Position numbers and translations under genes: made by a program. Positions 27,092-36,469 of a stretch of DNA of 64,000 bases are shown piece after piece. Source of the DNA: Planctomycetota bacterium. GTDB taxonomy: Bacteria; Planctomycetota; J058; JAJDCP01. How positions within the stretch are numbered: the stretch's first letter is position 1; every line of letters begins with the position of its first letter. Below the pieces are notes generated by a model. It searched no databases. It saw only the letters and a program-made list of their open reading frames with translations, and was not told the DNA's origin. The DNA lies in assembly GCA_029260765.1 (NCBI GenBank), contig JAJDCP010000080.1, forward strand, positions 1 through 64,000, read 5' to 3'.

Positions 27092-27604
27092 GGGCTGGCT
27101 CCTTGCTCACACGGGGGTCAATGACTGATGGTACCTGGAAGCCAGCGTGCGTGCAGCCGCAGTCCGCACCATGGGAAGAGCCCATGACGACGCCCGGGAA
27201 CTGCGCGACCCGGTGCGGCACGGGACAATCCACGGACCCCCAGTACGAGCACATCATGAGTACCCCCATCCCTTCCCTGGCGGTCAGCCGAAGGGGCGTC
27301 GGAACGGGCAGACCATGGCCGTGCAACAGGCGAAGCGGACGCAGCTCATGAGCCGCCGCCCCGGGTGTGGCATCCGCTCCCGGCTTCCTCAGCAGCAGGC
27401 GGCGCTTGCTTCCCCGAGGAAGCTCGCGCGGCGTGCAGCGCTGGCGTCGCGCACCAGCTTGATCGCGGCCAGACGCTCGAGGACCCGCTGGCGTGCGGCC
27501 CATTCGCGGGTATCATCCACAGAAAGTTCTCAGCCATCGACCACGCTGCGCCTTCTCGAGGCGGATCAACGGTGGGTCGGCGCCCGATCCCAGGAGACCG
27601 TGCC
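27092..27604. other. divergent intergenic region
   Basis: This 513-base stretch lies upstream of both the hydrolase-OsmC gene and the 134-residue orphan. It contains a short inverted repeat CATGGG/CCCATG (27170-27175 with 27181-27186). A plus-strand frame from ATG 27121 (MTDGTWKPACVQPQS) is Cys-rich but has a poor ribosome-binding site and is not called. Confidence 0.35.
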
Positions 27605-28009
27605 ATGCCATGTACCTACATCAACTACCACCACCTCTACAGACCCACTATGGACGTCAAGGCCGAGCCGATCGCGTGCGTCTTCGAGATCGAGGTCGAG
27701 GGCACGGTGGGAATCCGCTCCTTCAGCGTGTGCACACAGACCGAGCAGGCAATGTCGCGGATCCACCGCGATCTGGGGTCGAGCTGTGGCTACAAAGACG
27801 GCATGCCTGACGACCACAGCCAGGTCCATAGGCTGATGGGGAACCTCAACAACATGGCTGGGAAGCGCCACTATCACTTCTGCAACCCCGGCGCGGACTA
27901 CAAAGTCGCGCTGAAATTCTTGACCGTGCTGACCAAGCACGGGCTGGTGAACTCCCAATTCTCCAATAAGCTGATCGGGCAGTTCGTCAAGATGCAGAAA
28001 GGGGGTTAG
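27605..28009 (+). CDS. orphan 134-residue protein
   Basis: The ATG at 27605 has AGGAGA seven bases upstream. The protein starts MPCTYINYHHLYRPTMDVKA. Its middle is rich in His, Met and Asn, with scattered Cys (SVCTQTEQAMSRIHRDLGSS, HYHFCNPGADYKVALKFL). Neither a signal peptide nor a membrane helix is present. It ends 21 bases before the RND permease gene and is probably co-transcribed with it. The His/Cys content could fit metal contact, but no family is recognised. Confidence 0.55.
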   Translation: MPCTYINYHHLYRPTMDVKAEPIACVFEIEVEGTVGIRSFSVCTQTEQAMSRIHRDLGSSCGYKDGMPDDHSQVHRLMGNLNNMAGKRHYHFCNPGADYKVALKFLTVLTKHGLVNSQFSNKLIGQFVKMQKGG

Positions 28010-28030
28010 AGCCTTCCGAGGGACGACGAA

Positions 28031-31000
28031 GTGAACCTGCCGCGCTTTTCAGTCAACAACCCCGTCGTCGTCCACTTGCTGCTGCTGGGCATCGTCGCCT
28101 TCGGCCTGGTGGCGGCGGCGCGGGTGCGGCGCGAGCTGTTGCCCGACACCACCCCCGACGCGATCAGGGTCAGCGCCCGCTATCCCGGAGCTTCTCCCGC
28201 CGAGGTCGAGAGCGCGGTCGTGCTCCCGCTCGAGGAAGTGCTGCAGGCAGTCGAAGGCGTCGAGGTCATGCGCAGCGCTGCCCGCGAGGGCCAGGCAGAG
28301 GTGACGCTGACCCTCGAGAAAGGCGCGGATCCCGAATACGTGCTGCGGGACGTCGACGCTGAGCTGGAGAATGTCCGGAACCTGCCAGAGGAGGTCATCC
28401 GTGAGGGCTTGAGCAGCCGCGCCATGGAACCCCACATGCCCGCGATCTCGGTGGCCGTCCACGGCAGCGCCAGCCTTGACCGCCTGCGCCGGGCGACCGA
28501 AGACCTCGAAGACGCGCTGTTGCGCGACCCCCTGATCTCGAGGACCCAGGTGCTGGGCATCCCCGAGCGCGAGGTCAGCATAAGGCTGGATCCGCGGCGT
28601 CTGGATTCTCTGGAGCTCAAGCCCGAGGACATCGCACGCATCATCTCGGACAGCCACCTGGATGAACCGGCCGGCGTCATGCGTGGCGCCTTCGGCGAGA
28701 CGCTGGTGCGCAGCCTGGGCCGTCGTTCGAGCCTGCTCGAGCTCGAGAACCTGCCCATCGTCAACACGGCCGACGGGGGCCTGGTCCGCTTGCGCGACCT
28801 GGCAGAGATCGAGATCGTGTGGGTGGAGCCCCTCGTCACCGGCCGCTTCGACGGACAGCCGGCCGCACGCATCGCGGTCTTCCGCACCGGCGACGAAGAC
28901 GTGATCGCGATCGCGCATCGGGTCCGCGAGATCGCCGATGCACGTCCCGTCGAAGCGGGCATCACCTACACGCCGCACAACGACCTGTCGCGCCATGTGG
29001 ACGACCGCATCGATCTGATGACCCGCAACGGCCGCACAGGACTGTTGCTGGTGTTCTTGAGCCTCGCCTTTTTCCTGTCCTTCCGGCTGAGCTTCTGGGT
29101 CGCCGTGGGCATCCCGGTCAGTTTCCTCGGCACGCTGATCGTGATGGGGCTGGTCGGCCTGACCCTGAACCTGATCACCCTGTTCGGGCTCATCGTGGTG
29201 CTCGGCATGATCGTCGACGATGCGATCGTGATCGGCGAGAACGTCTACCGCCACTTCGAGGAGGGGTTGTCGGCTGAGGAGGCGGCCATCAAGGGGACCT
29301 CGGAGGTCACCTGGCCTGTGGTCGCCGCGGTCCTGACAAGCATCGCGGCCTTCCTTCCGCTGATGATGATCGAAGGCCGGTTCGGCGACGTGATCCGGCC
29401 GCTGCCACTGGTCGTCTCGGTCGCGCTGCTGGTCTCGCTGGTCGAGGCCCTGGTGCTCCTGCCCCGCCACCTGGCGAGCTCGCTCTCGCGCACCAAGAAG
29501 CGGCACAAGTTCATCCTGCATCGCTGGACGGATGCGGCGCTCAAGTTCTTTCTCAACAAGTTCTACACGCCCGTCTTACGCGTGCTGCTTCAATTCCGCT
29601 ACCTGACCGTGCTCGCGCTGTTCTGCCTGAGCACGATCAGCGTCGCCGTCGGCGTCTATGTGGTTCCGTTCCACCTCGCGCCGGATGCCGAAGCGGACGC
29701 GATCTTCTGCGCCCTGGAGCTTCCCGTCGGCGAGCCGTTGGCCCGCACAGAGGAGATTGTCGTCCGCCTCGAAGAGATGTGCCGCCGGGAGGTTCCCGAG
29801 CTGAAACACATCTATACCCTGGTCGGCTTCAAGCTGCCTCCGAACTCGCTGACTTCCTCCGGCACGGGGTCGCTCGGCACACACTACGCCCAGATCAACC
29901 TCGAGCTGCTCGGTGCTGAGCATCGGACGCGCGGCTCGGCCGAGATCTTGTCGGCGCTGCGGCGCCTGACCAACCGTATGCCCGGGCTGAAGAGCTCGAG
30001 CTGGAATGCCGAAAGCGGCAACCCGACGGGGCCGGACATCGAGATCGAAGTGCGCGGCGACGGAGCCACCGTCGACGCCGACGTCGCACGGCTTGAGGCC
30101 GCTCTGGCCCTGCTCTCCGGGGTGCAGGACATCAGGACCGATGCGGAACCTGGCAAGCCTGAGGTGCGGTTGCACCTCAACCACTACGGGCGGGTGCTGG
30201 GCTTGACCGAGCGCGGCCTCGCCGCACAGGTCCGCGGTGCTCTGCACGGGCTGGTCGCCTCTACCTGGCACGAAGCGGATGGCCAGATCGACATCATCGT
30301 ACGCTATGTCTCCAGCTCACTCGAAACCCGTGGCCAGCTGGAAGGCCTGTTCATCTATACCCCCGCCGGCGACAAGCTGCCGCTGCGCGAAGTCGCAGAC
30401 CTGGAGGAGCGGCGTGGCCAGGGCGTGCTGAACAGGGTTGACAGGAAACGCGCGACCTCCGTCTTCGGCAGCGTCAACCACAAACAGACGTCGTCGCTCA
30501 AGGCCGTCGAGGACCTCCAGAGCATGTCTGGCCTCGAGGGGATAGACCTGCGCTACCGTGGCGAGCAGTTCGAGAGCCAGAAGAGCATGGGCTCGTTGTG
30601 GGTGGTCACCCTCGTGGCGAGTGTGCTGATCTACGTGATCCTGGCCGTTGTTTTCCGCAGCTACGTCCAACCCTTGATCGTGATGGGGGCCATCCCCTTC
30701 GCGGTGAACGGGATCATCTTCGGGCATCTGTTGCTCGGCATGGAGATCAGCTTCATGTCGATGATCGGGGTCGTGGCGCTGTTTGGAATCGTGGTCAACG
30801 ACAGCCTGATCCTCGTCGACTTCATCAACCTCTCACGGCGTGAGGGCAGACGCCTGCTCGACAGTGTCGTGAGCGCCGCCAAGAAACGGGTGCGTCCGAT
30901 CGTGCTGACCAGCCTGACGACGGTGGCCGGGCTCGCGCCCCTGATGACCGAGACCAGCTTTCAAGCCCGTTTCATCATCCCGATGGCGGTGTCGTTGTCG

Positions 31001-31768
31001 TTCGGGTTGGTGTTCGCGACCGTGCTGACCCTGGTGGCGATCCCCTGTATGTACCTGATGCTCGATGATGTACGACAAGTTCTGGCCGCGAAGCCTCCGC
31101 CGGCAGCCAGTCCCAAGCTCAAGCTGAAGCTGGCGAAAGACATCCCCGACGGCGTGGCGCTGATCCGTCCGGCGATCTCTGGCGAGGGCCCGGCCTTTGC
31201 CGGCATCGCGGTGGGAGAGGAGCGCTGGGACGACGGCGACGATGGGGCCGCCGATGTGGAGCTGTCGGGGGAATTCGACTTCCTCCTGGACGAGACGCTG
31301 GACGCAGGCCTGGCCTCGCAAGTCCTGACGGTGCCCGCAGACCTGCTGGGCGGCCTGCACGAGCCTGTGGTGGTGGCCCGCCCCCCCGAGCTTGCCGCCG
31401 AATTGGAGGGCGCCCTGCCGGTCGCCGCGGTCTTCGGCAGCGACGCGGACGAGGCGGACCCAGAGGCGACCACGGCGGACCTGACCGGAAGGACGCCCCC
31501 GCTCCCGGCTCGGCAAGCCGCGCAGGACGAGAACACGGAGGCCGCGCCCACCGTGACCCATCCCGCCCGATCGGAGCGCGCCCAGCGGCCGGGGAGGCCG
31601 CGTCGACCGCGCCGGGCGGTGCAAGCGGCGCAGCCGTTGCGGAAGCGGCGCATGCTCTGTCCGGGCTGCGGCAACCGGGTGAAGTTTGCATCGGGACGGG
31701 AAGGAACGCGGGTCAAACACTCCTGCGGGGCCAAATTCACCTTGCGCGCCGCCTTGCATCTGGATTGA
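28031..31768 (+). CDS. RND-superfamily efflux permease with C-terminal zinc ribbon
   Basis: This 1245-residue inner-membrane pump is of the AcrB/HAE1-heavy-metal type: a first helix (NNPVVVHLLLLGIVAFGLV), the LLPDTTPDAIRVSARYPGAS porter start, twelve helices in two halves, and the proton-relay aspartates at 396-397 (DDAIVIGEN). After helix 12 (near 1010) comes an unusual 200-residue extension. It is disordered and acidic, then a basic stretch, ending in a small ribbon RMLCPGCGNRVKF...HSCGAKFTL that resembles MJ0042-type zinc fingers with one Cys replaced. Start is GTG at 28031. No adaptor or outer-membrane partner is adjacent; the next gene is an ADP-ribosylglycohydrolase. Substrate unknown. 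Confidence 0.9.
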   Translation: MNLPRFSVNNPVVVHLLLLGIVAFGLVAAARVRRELLPDTTPDAIRVSARYPGASPAEVESAVVLPLEEVLQAVEGVEVMRSAAREGQAEVTLTLEKGADPEYVLRDVDAELENVRNLPEEVIREGLSSRAMEPHMPAISVAVHGSASLDRLRRATEDLEDALLRDPLISRTQVLGIPEREVSIRLDPRRLDSLELKPEDIARIISDSHLDEPAGVMRGAFGETLVRSLGRRSSLLELENLPIVNTADGGLVRLRDLAEIEIVWVEPLVTGRFDGQPAARIAVFRTGDEDVIAIAHRVREIADARPVEAGITYTPHNDLSRHVDDRIDLMTRNGRTGLLLVFLSLAFFLSFRLSFWVAVGIPVSFLGTLIVMGLVGLTLNLITLFGLIVVLGMIVDDAIVIGENVYRHFEEGLSAEEAAIKGTSEVTWPVVAAVLTSIAAFLPLMMIEGRFGDVIRPLPLVVSVALLVSLVEALVLLPRHLASSLSRTKKRHKFILHRWTDAALKFFLNKFYTPVLRVLLQFRYLTVLALFCLSTISVAVGVYVVPFHLAPDAEADAIFCALELPVGEPLARTEEIVVRLEEMCRREVPELKHIYTLVGFKLPPNSLTSSGTGSLGTHYAQINLELLGAEHRTRGSAEILSALRRLTNRMPGLKSSSWNAESGNPTGPDIEIEVRGDGATVDADVARLEAALALLSGVQDIRTDAEPGKPEVRLHLNHYGRVLGLTERGLAAQVRGALHGLVASTWHEADGQIDIIVRYVSSSLETRGQLEGLFIYTPAGDKLPLREVADLEERRGQGVLNRVDRKRATSVFGSVNHKQTSSLKAVEDLQSMSGLEGIDLRYRGEQFESQKSMGSLWVVTLVASVLIYVILAVVFRSYVQPLIVMGAIPFAVNGIIFGHLLLGMEISFMSMIGVVALFGIVVNDSLILVDFINLSRREGRRLLDSVVSAAKKRVRPIVLTSLTTVAGLAPLMTETSFQARFIIPMAVSLSFGLVFATVLTLVAIPCMYLMLDDVRQVLAAKPPPAASPKLKLKLAKDIPDGVALIRPAISGEGPAFAGIAVGEERWDDGDDGAADVELSGEFDFLLDETLDAGLASQVLTVPADLLGGLHEPVVVARPPELAAELEGALPVAAVFGSDADEADPEATTADLTGRTPPLPARQAAQDENTEAAPTVTHPARSERAQRPGRPRRPRRAVQAAQPLRKRRMLCPGCGNRVKFASGREGTRVKHSCGAKFTLRAALHLD

Positions 31769-31904
31769 GGCTCCGCCGCAAGGCGCCTTCGAGCGGGCGT
31801 TGCCTGCCGAGGTTGCCCGCGGTCTGCTGGTTCTGGCGCAGGGCTTGTCCTGGCAGGATTGAGGGCGTAGCATCGTTCATCACAAGTCCACAGAGGCAAC
31901 CGGG

Positions 31905-32984
31905 ATGAAGCGTGAGCAGAGCCTTGCCGACCGGGCCCAGGGTGCCCTGATCGGCGCCTTCATCGGCGATGCGCTGGGAGTCGGCCCGCACTGGTACTAC
32001 GATCTGGACGCGTTGCGGCGCAACTACGGGCCGTGGATCGAAGGCTACACCGATCCAAAGCCCGGGCACTACCACGAGGGTCTCAAAGCCGGAGACCTGT
32101 CGCAGGATGGCTTCATCCTGCGGTTGATGACCCGCTCCCTCGTCGAAAGGGGCGCCTATGACCAGACGGATTTCTGCGCCCGCCTGGAGTCGGAGCTGTT
32201 TTCCCAGCTCGATGGCACCCCGCAGAGCGGGCCCGGTGGGTACACCAGCCAGTCGATCCGTGAGGCCTACGCCAAACGCCAGGCAGGACTTCCATGGAGC
32301 GAGACGGGCGGCCACGCCGACGACACCGAGGCCCTGGACCGGGGTATCGCCATCGCCGTGCGCTACGCCAGCAGCCCGCGGGAGCTGGCCGAGAATGTCG
32401 CCCGCAACACGGCGCTGACGCAGATCGACGACGCGGTGATGGCGATGACCTGCGCCTTTTCGTGTGTGGTGGGCCTGTTGATCGAAGGGCATGCCTTCGA
32501 CGCCGGCATCTCCGGCACGCTGATGGCCCGGGTCAAAAGCGGCGTCCTGCCGTTCTACGCCGTCACCTCGGGGAATCTGCAGCCCCCCGCCGCCGGCACT
32601 GAAGGGCAACCGCGCGCGGGCCACTTCGCCTCACCGGACGCGCTGCTGACGCCGTCCTTCGTCGCGCGGGCGGCAGTGGACCCGGGGATTCGCATCGAGC
32701 CGGCCTGGAAGGTCTCCCTCGTGTACGGCATGCCGTGCGCCATCTACCATATTGTGCCCGCCGCCTACTATCTCGCGGCGCGCTTCAGAGACGATTTCGA
32801 GAGCGCCGTGCTGCACGCGATCAATGGCGGTGGGCAGAACCAGTCGCGTGCGATGTTGACCGGCGCCCTCGTGGGCGCCCAGGTGGGCCTGGCGGGAATC
32901 CCCGAGCGCTTCATCGAGGGCCTGAGCGACAAGGCCGCGTTGCTGCAGCTGGCGGAGCAGCTCGCGGCACAGGCAGGCTCCTGA
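31905..32984 (+). CDS. ADP-ribosylglycohydrolase-fold protein with altered metal motifs
   Basis: This 359-residue protein has the family's opening GALIGAFIGDALG (Asp22) and its all-helical pattern. The usual enzymes bind two Mg ions through an N-terminal T-D-D-T and a C-terminal G-G-D-T-D-T/S. Here those positions read GDLSQDG (about 64-70) and GGGQNQSRA, so several metal-ligand aspartates are missing. A separate HADDTEAL occurs at about 137-144. It may belong to a divergent subfamily with another substrate, or be inactive toward ADP-ribose on proteins. The start codon at 31905 lies 136 bases after the RND gene, and no coupling is evident. Confidence 0.85.
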   Translation: MKREQSLADRAQGALIGAFIGDALGVGPHWYYDLDALRRNYGPWIEGYTDPKPGHYHEGLKAGDLSQDGFILRLMTRSLVERGAYDQTDFCARLESELFSQLDGTPQSGPGGYTSQSIREAYAKRQAGLPWSETGGHADDTEALDRGIAIAVRYASSPRELAENVARNTALTQIDDAVMAMTCAFSCVVGLLIEGHAFDAGISGTLMARVKSGVLPFYAVTSGNLQPPAAGTEGQPRAGHFASPDALLTPSFVARAAVDPGIRIEPAWKVSLVYGMPCAIYHIVPAAYYLAARFRDDFESAVLHAINGGGQNQSRAMLTGALVGAQVGLAGIPERFIEGLSDKAALLQLAEQLAAQAGS

Positions 32985-33063
32985 AGAGCGCCATTCCTCG
33001 TCGATGCTCCAGGTCAAGCCTTCGGCCCCGATGGCCGCGTCGTCTTCGAGCTCCGGGATCAGG

Positions 33064-33234
33064 AGCAGAGCCCGTAGAAGGGCAGCGCTCAAGAGACCAG
33101 GCGCCTGCGCACTTGCGCTTCGCGTACATGCGCAGGGGCGTCGTGGCGCGTGGCGCCGGGGCGGCCGCGAGCCGACCGTCGGGGAGGGGCCGCTGTCGCT
33201 TCCCCCGACCGAACGCGGCTCATCCGCTCGCAGC
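33064..33234 (-). pseudogene. decayed partial duplicate of the hydrolase-OsmC gene
   Basis: This segment matches the 3' part of the hydrolase-OsmC gene: 25861-25914 joined directly to 26119-26243, with about 205 bases missing at a short shared ctgcgcac/ttgcgc junction. Matches include agaagggcagcgctca, gcttcgcgtacat and a long identical run around 33190-33234. The copy retains MYAKRK in the same orientation, but both the cysteine region and the end are broken. It is a pseudogene fragment left by segmental duplication. The remaining gap to 33307 shows no gene. Confidence 0.8.
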
Positions 33235-33307
33235 CGGACAAACCGGCTGCCGCACTTGCCGGCTCACGGAGAGGCGTCGGGGATTGCAGCGCCTGCGCGG
33301 ATCGGGT

Positions 33308-36300
33308 CTACGCACTGTTCGCTGCCTCTTTCCGCGCGAACCCGCGCAACACGACATAGAAGATCGGGGTCAGGAACAGCCCGAACAGCGTCACCCCCAA
33401 CATCCCGCTGAACACTGCCGTGCCGAGCGCGCGCCGCATCTCGTAGCCGGCACCGGTCGCGAACAAGAGCGGCAGCACGCCAAGCACGAAGGACAGCGAG
33501 GTCATCAGCACAGGCCGCAGACGCAGGCGGCAGGCTTCGACGATCGCGGCGAAGCGGTCCTTCCCACGCTCCTCTTCGGCTTTGGCGAACTCGACGATCA
33601 GGATCGCGTTCTTGCACGCCAGGCCGACCAGTACGACGAGCCCGATCTGGGTCAGGATGTTGTTGTCCATCCCCCGCAGCCAGACCCCCGCCAGCGCGCA
33701 GACCAGGCACACCGGCACGATCAGGATCACCGCGAGGGGCAACAGCCAGCTCTCGTACTGGGCGGAGAGGGTGAGGAAGACGAACAGCACGCTCAACAGG
33801 AAGATGTACAGGGCCGTGTCGCCGACCGCCTTCTCCTGGTAGGCCATGCCGGTCCACTCATAGCCGTAGCCGGGCGGCAGGGTCTCGTCGGCGAGTTTCT
33901 CCATCGCCGCGATGGCCTGACCCGTGCTGAAACCGGGCCGGGTGTCGCCGTTGATGTCAGAGGAGGGATAGAGGTTGTACCGCACCACCCGGTCCGGGGC
34001 GGCCCGGCGCTGCACTTCGAGCAGGGAGCCGAGGGGCACGATCGCGCCGTTCGCGCTGCGCGTGCGCAGCCGCCCTACGTCGTCGAGGTCGTCGCGGAAG
34101 GTCGGCTCGGCCTGGGCGGTGACGCGGTAGGTACGGCCGAGGAAGTTGAAGTCGTTGACGTACACCGAGCCGAGGAAGACCTGGAGGGCATCGAACACGT
34201 TCTCGATCGGGACGTTGAGCATCCGCACGCGGGTGCGGTCGATGTCGACGTACAGGCGCGGAGTGCCGGCGCGGAAGGTCGAGAACACCTGTGCGAGGCC
34301 CGGGTTCTGGTTGGCCTGCCCCGCGATCTGCCAGGTCAGGCCTTCGAGGGCGGGGAAGTCGCCGCTCCCGCCGCGGTCCTGCAGCATCATCTTGAAGCCG
34401 CCGCCGGTGCCGATGCCGCGGACCGGGGGAGGCGGGATTACAAACAGGAAGGCGTCCTGCACAGCCCCGAGCCGGCGCCGCAGATCGCCGAGCACGACGT
34501 TGCTGTCCAGGCCTTGGGCGGCCCGTTCGCGGGCGTCGTCGAGGATGATGAACACCGCGGCGGCGTTCGAAGCGGCGGAGAAGGTCGCGCCGGAGAAGCC
34601 GGCGAAGGCGACCGCGTGGCTGACCCCGGGGGTCTGGAGGGCGCGCTCGGTGATCGTCTGCACGACCGCGTCGGTGCGCGCGAGGCTCGCGCCATCGGGC
34701 AGCTGGGCTGCGACGATCAGGTAGCCCTGGTCCTGGGGCGGGATGAAGCCCGTCGGCACCGTCGTGAAGCCGTACCAGGTCGCGTACAAGAGGCCGCCAT
34801 ACAACAGCAGAAACAGGAGCGCGACGCGTGCGATGCGTATGATGATGCCCGCGTAGACCTTCGATCCCAAGTCAAACACGACGTTGAACAGTCTGAAGAA
34901 CCAGCCGATGGTCAACAGGTACAGCCATTTCCGCAGGCCCGTCCGCGGGAGTCCCTTCGGCTTGAGCAGCAGCGCACACAGCGCCGGGCTCAGGGTCAGC
35001 GAGACGACCGTCGAAATCGCTGTCGAGACCGAGATCGTGATCGCGAACTGGCGGTAGAACTGGCCGCTGATTCCGCCGATGAAGGCGGTCGGCACGAACA
35101 CGGCGATCAGCACCAGCGTGGTCGCGATCAGGGCCGAGGCGACCTCGTCCATCGCCTTGTGGGAAGCGGCCCGCGGGTCGAGCCCCTCGCCGATCAGGCG
35201 CTCGACGTTCTCTACGACGACGATCGCGTCGTCGACGACGATGCCGATCGCGAGCACAAGCCCGAACAGGGACAGGTTGTTGAGGCTGAAGCCGAGCGCG
35301 AGCATGACCGCGAAGGTCCCGATCAGCGAGACCGGGATCGCCGCGACCGTCACGATCGTCGGCCGCCAGCCCTGCAGAAAGATGAAGACCGTCAGGATGA
35401 CGAGCAGGCCGGCGATAAAAAGGGTGCTGAAGACCTCCTCGATCGAGTCTTCGACGAAGGCGGTCGGGTTGTAGACGACCTCATAGTCGAGGCCGGAGGG
35501 GAACTGCGGCCGCAGCTCCTGCATCAGCGCGATGATCTCCGCGGCGGTCGCGACTGCGTTCGAGCCCGGGCGCTGGAACAGCACCATCGCGACCGCGTTG
35601 CGTCCGTCGAGGTAGCTCTTCATCGCGTAGGTGGCGGCCCCGATCTCGATGCGCGCGACGTCGGAGAGGCGCACCAGTCGGCCGCCCGCCCCTACCTTGA
35701 GCACGATGTTCCCGAACTCCTCCGCCTCGCGCAGCCGGCCCAGGGTGCTGACGTTGAGCTGGAAGGCGGCCGGGTCATCGAGGGGCGGCTGACCGATCAC
35801 GCCGGCGGCGACCTGCACGTTCTGCGAGCGCAGGGCGCCGGTCACGTCGCTGGTGGTCAGGCCGAGGCTGGCGAGCTTGTCCGGGTCGAGCCAGACCCGC
35901 ATGCTGAACTCGCTGCCGCCGAAGATACGCACGTTGCCGATGCCCGCGATGCGCGAGAGCTGGTCGCGGATGTGCAGGAAGGCGTAGTTGCTCATGTACA
36001 GCTGGTCGCGGCTGTCGTCCGGGCTGGTCAGGTGTACGACCATCATCAGGTCTGGGGAAGACTTGCGCGTCGAGACCCCGATGCGCCGCACCTCTTCGGG
36101 GAGCCGCGGCGTCGCCACCGCCACCCGGTTCTGCACGAGCACCTGCGCGTTGTCGATATCGGTGCCGGGGGCGAAGGTAATCGTCAGCTGCATGCCGCCG
36201 TCGGCGGTCGAGGACGACTCCAAGTAGAGCATGTTCTCGACGCCGTTGATCTCCTGCTCGAGGGGCGTCGCGACGGTCGCCGCGATTACCTCCGGCGAGG

Positions 36301-36460
36301 CGCCGGGGTAGCTCGCGCTGACAACCACCGTGGGCGGTGCGATCTCCGGGTACTGGGAGACCGGCAGGTTCGGGTAGGCGACGACGCCGACCAGCACGAT
36401 CAGGGTTGACAGCACCGTCGCGAAGATCGGCCGCTCGATAAAGAAGTGCGGAAGCTGCAC
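33308..36460 (-). CDS. RND multidrug efflux permease (AcrB/MexB type)
   Basis: This 1050-residue inner-membrane permease of the hydrophobe/amphiphile efflux-1 family expels toxic compounds using the proton gradient. It begins MQLPHFFIERPIFATVLSTL, the standard AcrB-like N-terminus, followed by LPVSQYPEIAPPTVVVSASYPGAS. The proton-relay aspartates are D410-D411 (GIVVDDAIVVVEN). Length and twelve-helix layout match AcrB (1049). The gene follows its adaptor by nine bases and is certainly co-transcribed with it. No outer-membrane channel gene is present in the window. Confidence 0.97.
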   Translation of the reverse strand: MQLPHFFIERPIFATVLSTLIVLVGVVAYPNLPVSQYPEIAPPTVVVSASYPGASPEVIAATVATPLEQEINGVENMLYLESSSTADGGMQLTITFAPGTDIDNAQVLVQNRVAVATPRLPEEVRRIGVSTRKSSPDLMMVVHLTSPDDSRDQLYMSNYAFLHIRDQLSRIAGIGNVRIFGGSEFSMRVWLDPDKLASLGLTTSDVTGALRSQNVQVAAGVIGQPPLDDPAAFQLNVSTLGRLREAEEFGNIVLKVGAGGRLVRLSDVARIEIGAATYAMKSYLDGRNAVAMVLFQRPGSNAVATAAEIIALMQELRPQFPSGLDYEVVYNPTAFVEDSIEEVFSTLFIAGLLVILTVFIFLQGWRPTIVTVAAIPVSLIGTFAVMLALGFSLNNLSLFGLVLAIGIVVDDAIVVVENVERLIGEGLDPRAASHKAMDEVASALIATTLVLIAVFVPTAFIGGISGQFYRQFAITISVSTAISTVVSLTLSPALCALLLKPKGLPRTGLRKWLYLLTIGWFFRLFNVVFDLGSKVYAGIIIRIARVALLFLLLYGGLLYATWYGFTTVPTGFIPPQDQGYLIVAAQLPDGASLARTDAVVQTITERALQTPGVSHAVAFAGFSGATFSAASNAAAVFIILDDARERAAQGLDSNVVLGDLRRRLGAVQDAFLFVIPPPPVRGIGTGGGFKMMLQDRGGSGDFPALEGLTWQIAGQANQNPGLAQVFSTFRAGTPRLYVDIDRTRVRMLNVPIENVFDALQVFLGSVYVNDFNFLGRTYRVTAQAEPTFRDDLDDVGRLRTRSANGAIVPLGSLLEVQRRAAPDRVVRYNLYPSSDINGDTRPGFSTGQAIAAMEKLADETLPPGYGYEWTGMAYQEKAVGDTALYIFLLSVLFVFLTLSAQYESWLLPLAVILIVPVCLVCALAGVWLRGMDNNILTQIGLVVLVGLACKNAILIVEFAKAEEERGKDRFAAIVEACRLRLRPVLMTSLSFVLGVLPLLFATGAGYEMRRALGTAVFSGMLGVTLFGLFLTPIFYVVLRGFARKEAANSA

Positions 36461-36469
36461 GGCCGTCTC

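Noticed and set aside
27121..27351. Cys-rich plus-strand frame MTDGTWKPACVQPQS
   Set aside because: The ribosome-binding site is poor and all three plus-strand frames are open here; not enough support to call a gene.
32735..36409. Open frame of 1224 codons on the plus strand
   Set aside because: It lies antisense to the AcrB-type permease and is full of Arg, Gly, Asp and His runs typical of shadow frames.
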